DNA of 64,000 nucleotides from contig JAHLLD010000012.1 in the NCBI GenBank assembly GCA_020444325.1, forward strand, positions 1-64,000, given 5' to 3'. Source of the stretch: a bacterium. GTDB taxonomy: Bacteria > Bacteroidota > Ignavibacteria > SZUA-365. Shown here piece after piece: positions 35,021-44,154 of this stretch (within the stretch, counting starts at the first letter, position 1; each line of letters starts with the position of its first letter). A program made the position numbers and the translations under genes. The notes beneath the pieces were generated by a model that worked only from the letters and a program-made list of their open reading frames with translations, was not told where the DNA came from and did no database searches.

Positions 35021-37132
35021 CTACCTCGTCACTACAATCTTTTGCGTGCGAACCACTCCGCGGCTTCGGAGCACCGCAAGATATATGCCGCTCGCGAGCT
35101 GCTGTGGACGCCAGGCGGTTTCATATCTGCCGGCATCATAATATCCATCAACCAGTACCGCCTGACTGCGGCCGAATTCATCCACGATTTCAAGGAAAAC
35201 ATCCGATGCTTCCGTAATGCTGAATGCAAGGTCGCAGTTCGGATTACTTCCGGATATCGGGTTGGGGCGACTGGCTTCAAGAATCGGTCCCGCCCTGCGC
35301 CTGAGCAGCGGCTTACAGATTCCATCGGCAAACACGCGTGCTCCATACAGTTGAATCAGCGGAGTACAGGCATCAATGCCGAGCCCGGGTGCGAACTGCT
35401 GCAATGTGGCGGATTCTACCTTGAACGAGACTTCCTGCGCTTCCTTGAGTTCCGCGGCACGGAAGCGGAGTATGATGAGAGGATGTTCGTCAACCTGCGG
35501 GACTCCGGGACCGGCGGCAATGTGAAGCGCGTCTCCCATCGGTGTCACGCTCACGTCGAGCTTTGCACTCAAGGTACGCTCGATGAGATAATCGACATAC
35601 GTGAACACGCTGCCGTCGTACTCGAGCTGGAGATCGTAACTCAGCAGCTGGACAGGATCCAGCGTCGCGTCAAGTACCAGGGGTACTGTGACGATCGATC
35701 CCGGCGCAGCGACTATCGTCGTATCGAATCCAAGAACGATGGAACTCGGGCAGCCAGCCAGCAGCATGGTGCTGCCTTCTGCATCAGGCAGTACTTCACA
35801 GATTTGCTGTACCGGACCGACATCCAGTCCAAAATACGTGGTATCGATATTGAATCGCTGCAGTACCTGCATATCGAGGGCAACCACAGCATCGGGACTG
35901 TTGTATGAGATGCCGCGCCGCGGTACCGCACCGCGCGCACTGATGCGCTTGTGTCCGTTGCCCATGTCGGTAAGCTGCAGATTCGCCGGGTCAAACACGG
36001 AATTGATATTGGAGAGGCCTGAAATCTGCACGAGTGCGGGATCATACGTCACGTCAATATCAAAATCCGTCGGTTCGCCGGCCCTCAGCTCCCCGTCACC
36101 CATGATCGGGATGTCGTACCGCTCTCCCGAGGAAATACTGCTTCCTGGAAACGCGTAAGACAGAGACAGCCGGGATCTGAGATCCGGCAGTGTGTAGGAA
36201 TACTCTTCTGACGCAACCATCCCCTTCACCTCGGCCTGCAGTTCAACCTTGCGTTCGGAACCATTTCTGCAGGTATCGGGCGATGTGTAACGAACTACAC
36301 AGCCGATTGTGTAAATACTTTCAATAATCGTAGAGAAAATCGCTTCGAGTTCTTCACTCGTGGGTGCAAAAAAGGCTTTTCCCCCGGTTCCCTCTGCAAT
36401 ACGGGTCAGTGTATCGACATCCTGCCGGAATGGATCCGTCGGATCGCGATAGAAACCGAGTCCGATAGGATACACCGGCACTCCACGCGACCAGGAGATA
36501 TTGATCGCCTGCTCCCTCGTGTGACGCGACCGATTGTCTACGCCGTCCGTGAGAATGACAATAACGCGCTTGCCTTCCTGGTCTTCAAGGTACCCTGACG
36601 CCGTAACAATGGCGTCGTAGATGGCAGTCCCTGCGCGCAGGTACATTCCGGCAGCTGCATCGGCGAGGCTGGTCTTGTCGGTCGTGAAGCTCTGTTCCAT
36701 CCAGAAATCCCCGGCAAAGCTCGCGAGAGCCCCTACGTCAACTGCGCGCAGCTTCTTGAATCCCTCACTGAAGACGTTCTTGGCCGTGCGCCATTTGACG
36801 CTGTCGGGATCCTTCTCGTACGTTCCTTCCTTGAATGCCATGCTGTAGCTGACATCCATGAGGAAAAAGAAATTGACCTTCTGCGCACCCTTGAGATCGC
36901 CGCAATCGACGGTGAGCGGAAACATGCGCACGCCGTTCTCAAACAGAATCAGGTTCTCAGCTCCGACGGAGTCGAGTGTCGCGGTATTGTCGAGCAATTC
37001 AAACGGAATCGCGATACTCGGATAGTCCGAGAAATCCGGATCACCGAGTACGAGCTGAATCTGAGCATGCGCGGCAGAGCTGCTCAGCAGGAACAGCATA
37101 CCTGCCAGCAGCATAGTCCTGATCGCGTCCAT
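35021..37132 (-). CDS. T9SS-secreted VWA protein, proximal tandem copy (703 aa)
   Basis: A 703-residue exported protein. The start at 37132 has AGGAGG 6-7 nt upstream and opens a signal peptide (TMLLAGMLFLLSSSAAHAQ). The VWA MIDAS is DVSYS (93-97), with VIVILTDGVDNRS. Cohesin-like units (DIDVTYDPALVQISGL; SYDLQLEYDGSVFTYVD) are followed by the linker DGICKPLLRRRAGP and a T9SS tail (ASRPNPISGSN ... GIYLAVLRSR ... KIVVTR); the PNPIS in place of PNPFN is a mild variation. It shares order and linker with the next gene, 3 nt downstream. Upstream on the same strand, 120 nt away, is the PorE-like lipoprotein. Confidence 0.87.
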   Translation of the reverse strand: MDAIRTMLLAGMLFLLSSSAAHAQIQLVLGDPDFSDYPSIAIPFELLDNTATLDSVGAENLILFENGVRMFPLTVDCGDLKGAQKVNFFFLMDVSYSMAFKEGTYEKDPDSVKWRTAKNVFSEGFKKLRAVDVGALASFAGDFWMEQSFTTDKTSLADAAAGMYLRAGTAIYDAIVTASGYLEDQEGKRVIVILTDGVDNRSRHTREQAINISWSRGVPVYPIGLGFYRDPTDPFRQDVDTLTRIAEGTGGKAFFAPTSEELEAIFSTIIESIYTIGCVVRYTSPDTCRNGSERKVELQAEVKGMVASEEYSYTLPDLRSRLSLSYAFPGSSISSGERYDIPIMGDGELRAGEPTDFDIDVTYDPALVQISGLSNINSVFDPANLQLTDMGNGHKRISARGAVPRRGISYNSPDAVVALDMQVLQRFNIDTTYFGLDVGPVQQICEVLPDAEGSTMLLAGCPSSIVLGFDTTIVAAPGSIVTVPLVLDATLDPVQLLSYDLQLEYDGSVFTYVDYLIERTLSAKLDVSVTPMGDALHIAAGPGVPQVDEHPLIILRFRAAELKEAQEVSFKVESATLQQFAPGLGIDACTPLIQLYGARVFADGICKPLLRRRAGPILEASRPNPISGSNPNCDLAFSITEASDVFLEIVDEFGRSQAVLVDGYYDAGRYETAWRPQQLASGIYLAVLRSRGVVRTQKIVVTR

Positions 37133-37252
37133 TTGAATCCTCCTGGACACTGCAGTGTATCCTTTGATCTGATGGAAAAAAATACCACCAGAAATAAGAC
37201 AATAACTGGAGAACTTTGTTACATCAAAATGTCACGAAAATACGAAAAGCTG

Positions 37253-38845
37253 TCAAGGCTGTTCGTCGAGAATGATGCGGAGCTCGACCCGGCGGTTCTG
37301 GGAACGTGCCTGATCCGTGTCTCCTGGCTGTGCGGGACGGCTTTCACCGTACGCATTGATGCGAATTGCGTCGAGGGGGACGCCGAGTTCGCGCAGGACG
37401 CGGCTGACTGCTGCGCCACGCCTGCGCGAGAGGGCGTAATTGTACTGTTCAGTACCGCGGTCGTCGGTATGGGCATCGAGCTCGATCGTATACGAGGTCC
37501 CTGCTTCCTGCATCGGGAGCAGTTCATGCTGATAAAGGTCCTGCAATTCCTCACGGAACTCGGGCAAAACGTCCGATTTGTCGAACTCGAAGTATGTGAT
37601 GCTGAGATCGGGTGGTTGACGGGTGTCACCGCTTTCATCCTCTCGCGGCGGATGCAGCGGAGCGAGTCCCACACTCTTGCGAAACTCATTGTAATACAGA
37701 AATTCAGGTACCTTGATACGCACGGTCTCACTCTGATAGCCTTCGGCGGTAGCCGTCATGCTGTACCCGCGGTTCAGATCGGTGCGGAATTCATACCGGC
37801 CGTTCCGGTTGGCGGTGATGGTCATCTGCGCCCCGTTGTCGGGCACGATCTGCAGCTTGGCTCCGGATATCCCCATTTCCGTCAATGTATCAAAAATGAC
37901 ACCGCGAACGTGGTAGATATAGCGAAGGGAATCTTTGTACGGATTCGGCCACACAGCATAGAGATCGAGCATCCCCTGTCCTCCGGATCGGGACGAAGCA
38001 ATAAAGACGGTGTCTTCACGCGGGGAAAGGCGGAAAAACATATCATCTGCAGAAGTATTGAAGGGTTTGCCGATATTCTTCGCAGGGGACCAGGTGTTAC
38101 GCTTGATATTTGAAGACATGAACAGGTCATACCCGCCGCGACCCGGATGACCGTCGCTGGTGAAAAACAGATCCTGTCCGTTCGGTGCAAGAGTCGGAGC
38201 TTTCTCATCACCGGAAGTATTGACTTCGGGACCGAGGTTGCGCGGGCTGCCCCACTTTCCGCTGCGCAGGCGCTTGCTGCGCCAGATATCGCAGCCGCCT
38301 TCTCCACCAGGACGGTCGGATGCGAAATAGAGGTATTCACCATCGGGTGAGATGAACGGCTGGGAATCCCAGTATTTCGAATTCACCTTGTCGCCGAGAT
38401 TTCGGATTTCCTGCCATTTGCCATTGAAATCCATGCGGGCGGAATAGATGTCGCAGTCTCCGAGTCCATCTTCCGTATCGCACTGCACGAAATAAATGTA
38501 TTCGCCATCCGAAGTGATATACGGTGCACCCTCATCCTTCTGGGTATTGATCTTTCCACCGTAATTCAGTGAATGGGTCCATAGCGATGCCTCCCTGTCG
38601 GTAAACCAGAAATCGTCGCCCTGGATATATCCTTCGGCGGTGGGGCGATTGCTGGTGTAGTACAGGCGATTCCGGTAAAGGAACATTGCATAATCATCAT
38701 TCGGGGAATTGACTTCCCCGCCGAGATTCTGCGCCACGACACCGTCGTGATCTATCAGATTTTCCGTAGAGATACCGCTGCATGCAGGAAGCAGCAGTAC
38801 GGTAGCAATTAGCAGGGACAGAATGTATGGTGAGATACGTTTCAT
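37253..38845 (-). CDS. PorE-like lipoprotein: PD40 propeller, regulatory domain and OmpA domain
   Basis: A 530-residue lipoprotein with lipobox LLPAC (Cys22). WD40-like PD40 repeats follow (about 60-300: SPDGEYLYFASDRPGG, APNGQDLFFTSDGHPG, SPREDTVFIASSRSGG), then a carboxypeptidase-regulatory-like domain (GISGAKLQIVPDNG; RNGRYEF) and an OmpA C-terminal peptidoglycan-binding domain (TYFEFDKSDVLPEF; DAHTDDRGTEQYNYALSRRR; QNRRVELRI) with the Asp and Arg that hold diaminopimelate. This order, minus the N-terminal TPR part, is that of PorE, which anchors the T9SS to the cell wall. It follows a small barrel gene by 6 nt and precedes two T9SS cargo genes, supporting a secretion or anchoring role. 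A general OmpA/PD40 protein is the alternative. Confidence 0.85.
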   Translation of the reverse strand: MKRISPYILSLLIATVLLLPACSGISTENLIDHDGVVAQNLGGEVNSPNDDYAMFLYRNRLYYTSNRPTAEGYIQGDDFWFTDREASLWTHSLNYGGKINTQKDEGAPYITSDGEYIYFVQCDTEDGLGDCDIYSARMDFNGKWQEIRNLGDKVNSKYWDSQPFISPDGEYLYFASDRPGGEGGCDIWRSKRLRSGKWGSPRNLGPEVNTSGDEKAPTLAPNGQDLFFTSDGHPGRGGYDLFMSSNIKRNTWSPAKNIGKPFNTSADDMFFRLSPREDTVFIASSRSGGQGMLDLYAVWPNPYKDSLRYIYHVRGVIFDTLTEMGISGAKLQIVPDNGAQMTITANRNGRYEFRTDLNRGYSMTATAEGYQSETVRIKVPEFLYYNEFRKSVGLAPLHPPREDESGDTRQPPDLSITYFEFDKSDVLPEFREELQDLYQHELLPMQEAGTSYTIELDAHTDDRGTEQYNYALSRRRGAAVSRVLRELGVPLDAIRINAYGESRPAQPGDTDQARSQNRRVELRIILDEQP

Positions 38846-38851
38846 GCGATG

Positions 38852-39682
38852 TCAGAGCTCAAATTTGAAGACGCCGATAACATGAATGGCCGAGGCGGAC
38901 CAGTTGTCGTCGTCGGAAATATTGGTGAGGGGATATCCGTAGGAAATTTCAGGGGCGAAGAGAATGCTGCGGCTGAGTCTGAGGTTGTATCCTGCTCCGA
39001 AACGCAGGTCTGCACGGATGCCATTGGCACCGGGAAGGTCGCCGGAATCTTTCAAGACTTCACGAGATTCGGGATCACCGACATCGAATGCAAAGCGCTC
39101 GTCAACGACCAGCAGCGTGTAATCCTGTGTGGCACTCATGTTGAATCCAATTGCAGGTCCGCCAAACAGATAGAATCCCCCAATAGGATGCAACTGAATA
39201 ACTGGATGGATCATGAGGTACCCGAGTACAACAGTGTTCTGGCGTTCGAAAAGCACATCCTCAACAACCGTATTATCCGGGAGCAATCCATCCTGAAGAA
39301 GCTGATACGAATAGTCTGCACGCAGATCGTTGTATACCAGCTTCAGGGCTACGGCGATGCTGTTCGAGAGGAAATGCCCGGCCTCAATGCCAATGGCGAG
39401 TCCCGTTCCGCTTCCGTCCTCAAACGCGCATTCACAGAAATCCGTGACAAAATCACCGTCGTGCGAATTCAGATTCGCACCGGCCTGGGGGCCGATCCAC
39501 CAGCGGCTGGGGGCGGGATGTAGTACGCTCGGTGGTGGAGCGAGGGGTGATGCAGCAACTGCGCCAGACCGCATCGTGGACTGCGATGCTGGCTGACCGC
39601 CGCGATACTGCGCCTGTGTCACAGCACTGCCTGCGAGAAATACCAGCAGCATGGCTAAACAGAGGTGTCGCGAAAACGTCAT
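38852..39682 (-). CDS. Small outer membrane beta-barrel protein (PorT/OMP_b-brl-like)
   Basis: A 276-residue exported protein with signal peptide (LCLAMLLVFLAGSAVTQAQ), a Pro/Ser-rich linker and an outer-membrane barrel pattern of alternating hydrophobic strands (WWIGPQAGANLNSH; GIEAGHFLSNSIAVALKL; FGGPAIGFNMSAT; RFGAGYNLRLSRSILFAPEISYGY; VIGVFKFEL). A periplasmic or extracellular loop holds two close cysteines (FCECAFEDG). It is the first gene of a unit with the PorE-like lipoprotein 6 nt downstream, a pairing reminiscent of barrel plus OmpA-lipoprotein pairs in T9SS and gliding loci. Precise family uncertain. Confidence 0.75.
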   Translation of the reverse strand: MTFSRHLCLAMLLVFLAGSAVTQAQYRGGQPASQSTMRSGAVAASPLAPPPSVLHPAPSRWWIGPQAGANLNSHDGDFVTDFCECAFEDGSGTGLAIGIEAGHFLSNSIAVALKLVYNDLRADYSYQLLQDGLLPDNTVVEDVLFERQNTVVLGYLMIHPVIQLHPIGGFYLFGGPAIGFNMSATQDYTLLVVDERFAFDVGDPESREVLKDSGDLPGANGIRADLRFGAGYNLRLSRSILFAPEISYGYPLTNISDDDNWSASAIHVIGVFKFEL

Positions 39683-39761
39683 GTGTACCCTGAATGACTG
39701 GAATGGGGTGTTGGAAAGGACTACAGGAAAGTATCGATTTTTTATACCTGAAAATCAATAT

Positions 39762-39794
39762 AAAAACACCGCCGGATGAGAGGATCCGGCGGTG
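39762..39794 (-). terminator. Terminator after the CoA-transferase operon
   Basis: On the minus strand CACCGCCGGA pairs with TCCGGCGGTG and is followed by TTTTTATA. It closes the ymdB-folD-ald-CoA-transferase unit. Confidence 0.88.
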
Positions 39795-39815
39795 CAGAAT
39801 TGCTGACAGCTGCTG

Positions 39816-41129
39816 TCAGATATATTTCATCTCTTTCGCGTAGTGACGGAGCTCGTCACGGAATCGCGGGTGTGCCACGTGAATCAGTTCATTCACGCGC
39901 TGACGCACGGTTTTTCCGAACAACGATGCGATACCGTATTCGGTGACGACATAGTGCACATCCGCGCGGTTCGTGGTCACACCGGCACCGGGAATCAGAT
40001 GCGTCACGATACGCGAAATCTCGCCGCCCTTTGCCGTGGCAGGAAGAGCGATAATGGGTTTCCCGCCTTCGCTTGCAGAAGCACCACGGATGAAATCCAC
40101 CTGTCCGCCAAAGCCGCTGTAGAGACGCGGACCGATGGAATCGGCGCACACCTGTCCCGTCACGTCAACCTGAAGCGCGGAATTGATGGCGACCATCTTC
40201 TTGTTCTGCGCGACGACGAAAGGATTATTGACGTAATGACTCGGGTGAAATTCGACAATCGGGTTGTTGTCGATAAAGTCGAAAATGGTCTTTGTTCCCA
40301 GCACGAAGCTTGCGACCATCTTCCCCTTGTGAAGGGTTTTCTTTTCATTGTTGATCACACCCATCTCAACGAGCTTGATGACTCCGTCAGAAAACATTTC
40401 GGTGTGCACACCGAGGTCACGCTTGTTCTCGAGATAATTGAGCACGGCATCAGGGATCGCACCGATGCCCATCTGCATGGTGGATTCATCGTCGATGAGT
40501 TCGGCGATATGACCACCGATCTTGTCATAGACTTCCTGTTCGGCCTCGTTTGTGATTTCGCCGACCTGCGCCATTTCACGAATGGGCTCGTCGACCTCAA
40601 CGATGGCATCCAGCTTGTTGACGTGTATAAAGCAATCGCCAAGCACACGGGGCATGTTCGGGTTCACCTGGGCCACGATGGTTTTGGCCATTTCACAGGC
40701 TGGCTTCGTCATTTCGACACCGACACCATAGCTGCAGAAGCCATGCTCATCGGGCAGTGACACATGAATGAGTGCCACATCGACGGGAATAATTTTTTCG
40801 TAAAACAGTTTGGCCACTTCATGCAGGTAGATATGTGTGGCATCCGCGAGACCGGCGCCAACCGCCTTGCGCACGTTGCTACCGATAAACAGCGCATTGT
40901 GCCGGAAATGTCCCTGCATTTCTTCTGATACGTACCCTGACTCACCGATGGTGAGGATGTGATCGACTTTGACATCGGTCAGATCCTCTCCACGGGCCAC
41001 CATGGCCCGGATCAGTGTTTCGGGTACCGCGCAGCCCGGGTGGATGTAGACATGATCACCCGATTTGATCACCTGTACCGCATCTTCTGCGGACATGAGC
41101 TTGCTGCGATAACTGGTCATCCAATCCAT
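39816..41129 (-). CDS. Acetyl-CoA hydrolase/4-hydroxybutyrate CoA-transferase family protein
   Basis: A 437-residue class I CoA-transferase. It would swap CoA between acetyl-CoA and a carboxylate such as 4-hydroxybutyrate, butyrate or succinate. Family marks are YIHPGCAVPETLI near the N-terminus, HVSLPDEHGFCSYGVGV, and the motif HTEMFSDG containing the glutamate that forms the glutamyl-CoA thioester. The C-terminal half has GFGGQVDFIRGAS and YVVTEYGIASLFGKT. Length is normal for the family. It lies 34 nt after ald, with AGAGGA before the ATG, as the last gene of the operon. Substrate cannot be fixed from sequence; an acetate or amino-acid fermentation role with alanine dehydrogenase is plausible. 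Confidence 0.9.
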   Translation of the reverse strand: MDWMTSYRSKLMSAEDAVQVIKSGDHVYIHPGCAVPETLIRAMVARGEDLTDVKVDHILTIGESGYVSEEMQGHFRHNALFIGSNVRKAVGAGLADATHIYLHEVAKLFYEKIIPVDVALIHVSLPDEHGFCSYGVGVEMTKPACEMAKTIVAQVNPNMPRVLGDCFIHVNKLDAIVEVDEPIREMAQVGEITNEAEQEVYDKIGGHIAELIDDESTMQMGIGAIPDAVLNYLENKRDLGVHTEMFSDGVIKLVEMGVINNEKKTLHKGKMVASFVLGTKTIFDFIDNNPIVEFHPSHYVNNPFVVAQNKKMVAINSALQVDVTGQVCADSIGPRLYSGFGGQVDFIRGASASEGGKPIIALPATAKGGEISRIVTHLIPGAGVTTNRADVHYVVTEYGIASLFGKTVRQRVNELIHVAHPRFRDELRHYAKEMKYI

Positions 41130-41163
41130 AGAGTTTCCTCTTCAAATCGCTTGTATGTTCGGT

Positions 41164-42276
41164 TTACTGACAGCAGTCGTATGCGTCGACATCCATGCCA
41201 TAGATGTCACGAAGTATGGAATGCGTAGGTTCGCCCTTATGCATCGTAACACCGCAGCGTACGCATGGATCCGTGATTTTCTCCGGATTGAACCCATCGA
41301 GCATAATTTTCAGATACGGCAGCAGCACATTCGTCAATGCGTAGGTCGACGTCCGCGCCACGACCGATGGCATATTTGGTACGCAATAATGGATCACGCC
41401 ATGCTTGGTAAAGACGGGATCCTTGATGGTGGTGGGACGGCTGGTTTCGACGCATCCCCCCTGATTGATGGAGATATCGACGACCACAGCACCAGGCTTC
41501 ATGGTCTTCACCATTTCTTCCGTGATGATCTGATGGCTTTCCGGCTCATTGATGGAGATGGACGTAATGAGCACATCTGCGATGCGGCAACCACGGCGCA
41601 GATTTTCGGGAGTCGCCATCACCGTTGTCACACGCTTGTTGAAATAATGATCAGCTTCACGCAGGCGCTCGAGATCGTTATCGAGCAGGATGACCTGTCC
41701 ACCGAGCCCGAGAATGGTCTGCGCAGCCGACATGCCTGAGGCACCGGCGCCAATGATCACCGTCGCGGCCGGGGCAACACCACCGAGTCCGCCGATCAGC
41801 ACTCCGCGTCCCCCGTGATCGCTGCGCAAATAGCGTCCCGCTATCTGTGCGGCAACCTGGCCGGAGATCTCGCTCATCAGGCGCAGTACGGGAAAACTGC
41901 CGTCCTTCGCACGCATGTGCTCAAAGGCAATACCCGTCACCTTGTTCTTCAGCATATAGTCGACGAAATTTTTTCTCCCCATGCCGAGGAGCTGGAAGGA
42001 CATGAGTGCCTGTCCTTCGCTGAGCATTTCCCACTCAGCCTGCTCCGGTGGCATCACTTTCAGCACGATGCCTGCGCGACCGGCGGCCTCCTCGGCCGAA
42101 TACGCGATACTTGCACCGGCCTTCTGATACTGTTCATCGGAGAAACGGGCATGTTCTCCGGCACCCGTTTCGATGACGACCTGAGCTCCGGAACGCACGA
42201 TAGACTCGACGCCAAATGGCGAAAGCGCGACACGCTGCTCGTCTTCGAAACGTTCTTTGAGAATTCCGATTACCAT
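41164..42276 (-). CDS. ald: Alanine dehydrogenase
   Basis: A 370-residue NAD-dependent alanine dehydrogenase, interconverting L-alanine with pyruvate and ammonium. The AlaDH/PNT N-terminus is clear (IGILKERFEDEQRVALSP, with the substrate-binding Arg and Lys), as are EHMRAKDGSFPVLRLMSEISG, the Rossmann segment VIIGAGASGMSAAQTILGLG, DISINQGGCVETSRPT and VPNMPSVVARTSTYAL. Typical length. A feature less common in the family is a Cys-rich end (DPCVRCGVT; YDCCQ). AGAGGTG precedes the ATG. It sits 41 nt after folD and 34 nt before the CoA-transferase. Confidence 0.93.
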   Translation of the reverse strand: MVIGILKERFEDEQRVALSPFGVESIVRSGAQVVIETGAGEHARFSDEQYQKAGASIAYSAEEAAGRAGIVLKVMPPEQAEWEMLSEGQALMSFQLLGMGRKNFVDYMLKNKVTGIAFEHMRAKDGSFPVLRLMSEISGQVAAQIAGRYLRSDHGGRGVLIGGLGGVAPAATVIIGAGASGMSAAQTILGLGGQVILLDNDLERLREADHYFNKRVTTVMATPENLRRGCRIADVLITSISINEPESHQIITEEMVKTMKPGAVVVDISINQGGCVETSRPTTIKDPVFTKHGVIHYCVPNMPSVVARTSTYALTNVLLPYLKIMLDGFNPEKITDPCVRCGVTMHKGEPTHSILRDIYGMDVDAYDCCQ

Positions 42277-42317
42277 AGGGACACCTCTATCGAGATTTTC
42301 TTAACTGGTTTCGCTCG

Positions 42318-43208
42318 TCAGCGTCCTGCCGCTGCCCTGATGGCTGCGTTGCAGGTATTCTGCATAAGCATGGCTATGGTCATGGGGCCTACCCCACCGG
42401 GTACCGGCGTAATCTTCGACGCTTTTTCGGCAACCGCATCAAAATCAACGTCACCGGTCAGCCTGTACCCTCGTTCACGGGTGGCGTCTTCGACACGGTT
42501 CATCCCAACATCGATGACGACCACACCTTCCTTCACCATCTCACCTGTTACGGTATCAGGCATGCCTGTCGCGACGATCAGAATATCCGCCTGCCTTGTA
42601 AGCTTACCGAGATCCGACGCGGCGGAATGCGCGACAGTCACAATGGCATTGGCTCCTGCTGCTTTCTGCAGCAGAATATTCGCAATCGGTTTTCCGACGA
42701 TGTTGCTTCTTCCCACCACGACCACGTGCTTCCCTGCCGTCTCTACCCCGCTGCGGATCAGAAGCTGCTGAATCCCCGCGGGCGTGCAGGGCAGAAGCGT
42801 TTCCTGTCCAATCACCAATTTCCCGACGTTAATGGGGTGAAAACCATCGACGTCCTTCAGCGGCGAAACCGCCTCTATCACCCGGTCTTCGTTCACATGC
42901 GCGGGCAACGGCAGCTGTACCAGGATGCCGTGAATGTCGGGATCGATGTTCCATGTGTCGACCCGCGAGAGAATTTCCTGCTCCGTCGCGGTTGCGGGCA
43001 TGGTCACAGTCGTTGAATGGAAACCGCAGTATTCACAGGCACGCTCTTTCGAGCGGACGTAGCTTTGCGAAGCGGGATCCTCACCAACGAGAAGAACGGC
43101 GAGGCCCGGAACGATCCCGTGTTCCGCCTTGAGCCTGGTTGCCCGCTCTCTTGCCTCGTCCTTGATACTTGCCGAGATGGCTCGGCCGTCAATGATCCTG
43201 TTCTGCAT
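42318..43208 (-). CDS. folD: Bifunctional methylenetetrahydrofolate dehydrogenase/cyclohydrolase
   Basis: A 296-residue FolD, converting 5,10-methylene-THF to 10-formyl-THF in two steps in the cytosol. Motifs: PGLAVLLVGEDPASQSYVRSK with the catalytic Lys, HGILVQLPLPAHVN, DVDGFHPINVGKL, the CTPAGIQQLL segment, the Rossmann motif VVVVGRSNIVGKP, and PVPGGVGPMTIAMLMQN at the end. The gene starts inside the last 20 nt of the ymdB-type gene in another frame, with GGAG upstream within that gene, so translation is probably coupled. Confidence 0.96.
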   Translation of the reverse strand: MQNRIIDGRAISASIKDEARERATRLKAEHGIVPGLAVLLVGEDPASQSYVRSKERACEYCGFHSTTVTMPATATEQEILSRVDTWNIDPDIHGILVQLPLPAHVNEDRVIEAVSPLKDVDGFHPINVGKLVIGQETLLPCTPAGIQQLLIRSGVETAGKHVVVVGRSNIVGKPIANILLQKAAGANAIVTVAHSAASDLGKLTRQADILIVATGMPDTVTGEMVKEGVVVIDVGMNRVEDATRERGYRLTGDVDFDAVAEKASKITPVPGGVGPMTIAMLMQNTCNAAIRAAAGR

Positions 43209-44004
43209 GGCTGCTGAACTCCGGTATGGTCATCGGTTGAATGGAAACTGCGCGGCCGCTCGTCATCTCCACCTCCATCAGCACCACGGAAAGATGGACA
43301 TCATCACTGGCCATCTCGAATTTGTGCGGCGTCTGTTTCAGGAAGCGTCGCAACGCGATGTCTTTTCGCATACCGAGCACCGAATCATACGGACCGGACA
43401 TGCCGACATCGGTCAGATAGGCCGTGCCTTCGGGAAGGATGCGCGCATCCGCAGTCTGCACGTGCGTATGCGTCCCGAGCACCGCACTCACCTTTCCATC
43501 GAGGAACCAGCCCATTGCAACCTTCTCGGCGGTGGCTTCCGCGTGAAAATCGACCACGATGATATTCGTGCGTTCACGCAGCTTGCCGATGGCCCATTCC
43601 GCCGCGCGGAAGGGACAGTCGATGGGATTCATGAATGTGCGTCCCTGAATGTTCAGGACGCCAACGACGCCAGCCGCTCCGCAGTCCACGGTCGTAAACC
43701 CGCGACCGGTGTTGTCACGCGGATAGTTGAGGGGACGCAGCAGATTCTGCTCCGACGAAAGCAGTTTCTGTATATGCCATTTCTCCCAGATGTGATTGCC
43801 GGATGTGACGACATGCACACCAAGATCGTAAAGCTCCTGCAGCTGCTGCTGACTGATACTCTTGCCTTCCATCGCGTTTTCACCGTTCGCGATTATGCAA
43901 TCGAGACGGTATTTCTGCTTCAGGGACGGCAGGAACATGCGGACGGCATCCATTCCCGCATTTCCGACGATATCACCGATAAAAAGTATATGTATAGTGG
44001 ACAT
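43189..44004 (-). CDS. ymdB: YmdB-type metallophosphoesterase (TIGR00282 family)
   Basis: A 271-residue metallophosphoesterase of the YmdB family, whose studied members hydrolyse 2',3'- or 3',5'-cyclic nucleotides. The start at 44004 fits the conserved N-terminus ILFIGDIVGNAGMDAV, with metal ligands in GDIVG, ANGEN, TSGNHIWEK, VDFHAEATAEK and GTHTHVQTAD. Length is typical (about 260-270). The frame is open 61 codons further upstream but without family similarity. It is the first gene of the unit leading to folD, ald and the CoA-transferase, and is divergent from the sigma factor gene. Confidence 0.93.
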   Translation of the reverse strand: MSTIHILFIGDIVGNAGMDAVRMFLPSLKQKYRLDCIIANGENAMEGKSISQQQLQELYDLGVHVVTSGNHIWEKWHIQKLLSSEQNLLRPLNYPRDNTGRGFTTVDCGAAGVVGVLNIQGRTFMNPIDCPFRAAEWAIGKLRERTNIIVVDFHAEATAEKVAMGWFLDGKVSAVLGTHTHVQTADARILPEGTAYLTDVGMSGPYDSVLGMRKDIALRRFLKQTPHKFEMASDDVHLSVVLMEVEMTSGRAVSIQPMTIPEFSSHAEQDH

Positions 44005-44040
44005 GAGACATGTGTTATCAAGACGAAAATATAGGTCATG

Positions 44041-44071
44041 CAAAGTAGGAAAATGCCCCGGCAACTCCAAG
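44041..44071 (-). promoter_or_regulatory. Candidate promoter of the ymdB-folD-ald unit
   Basis: On the minus strand CTTG, a 20-nt spacer and TACTTTG resemble TTG-N20-TAnnTTTG, with one base missing in the -7 box. It would start transcription shortly before the ymdB ATG. Confidence 0.35.
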
Positions 44072-44100
44072 ATATGCATGTCTGAAATACCTCGAGCCGG

Positions 44101-44130
44101 TTTGATTTCCCGCATCGAAACCTTAGATTG
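44101..44130 (+). promoter_or_regulatory. Candidate promoter of the ECF sigma gene
   Basis: TTTG (44101-44104), 19 nt, then TAGATTG (44124-44130) partly match the Bacteroidetes consensus and lie 24 nt before the start codon. Confidence 0.35.
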
Positions 44131-44154
44131 TATCGATAAATAATACCTGAGCGC

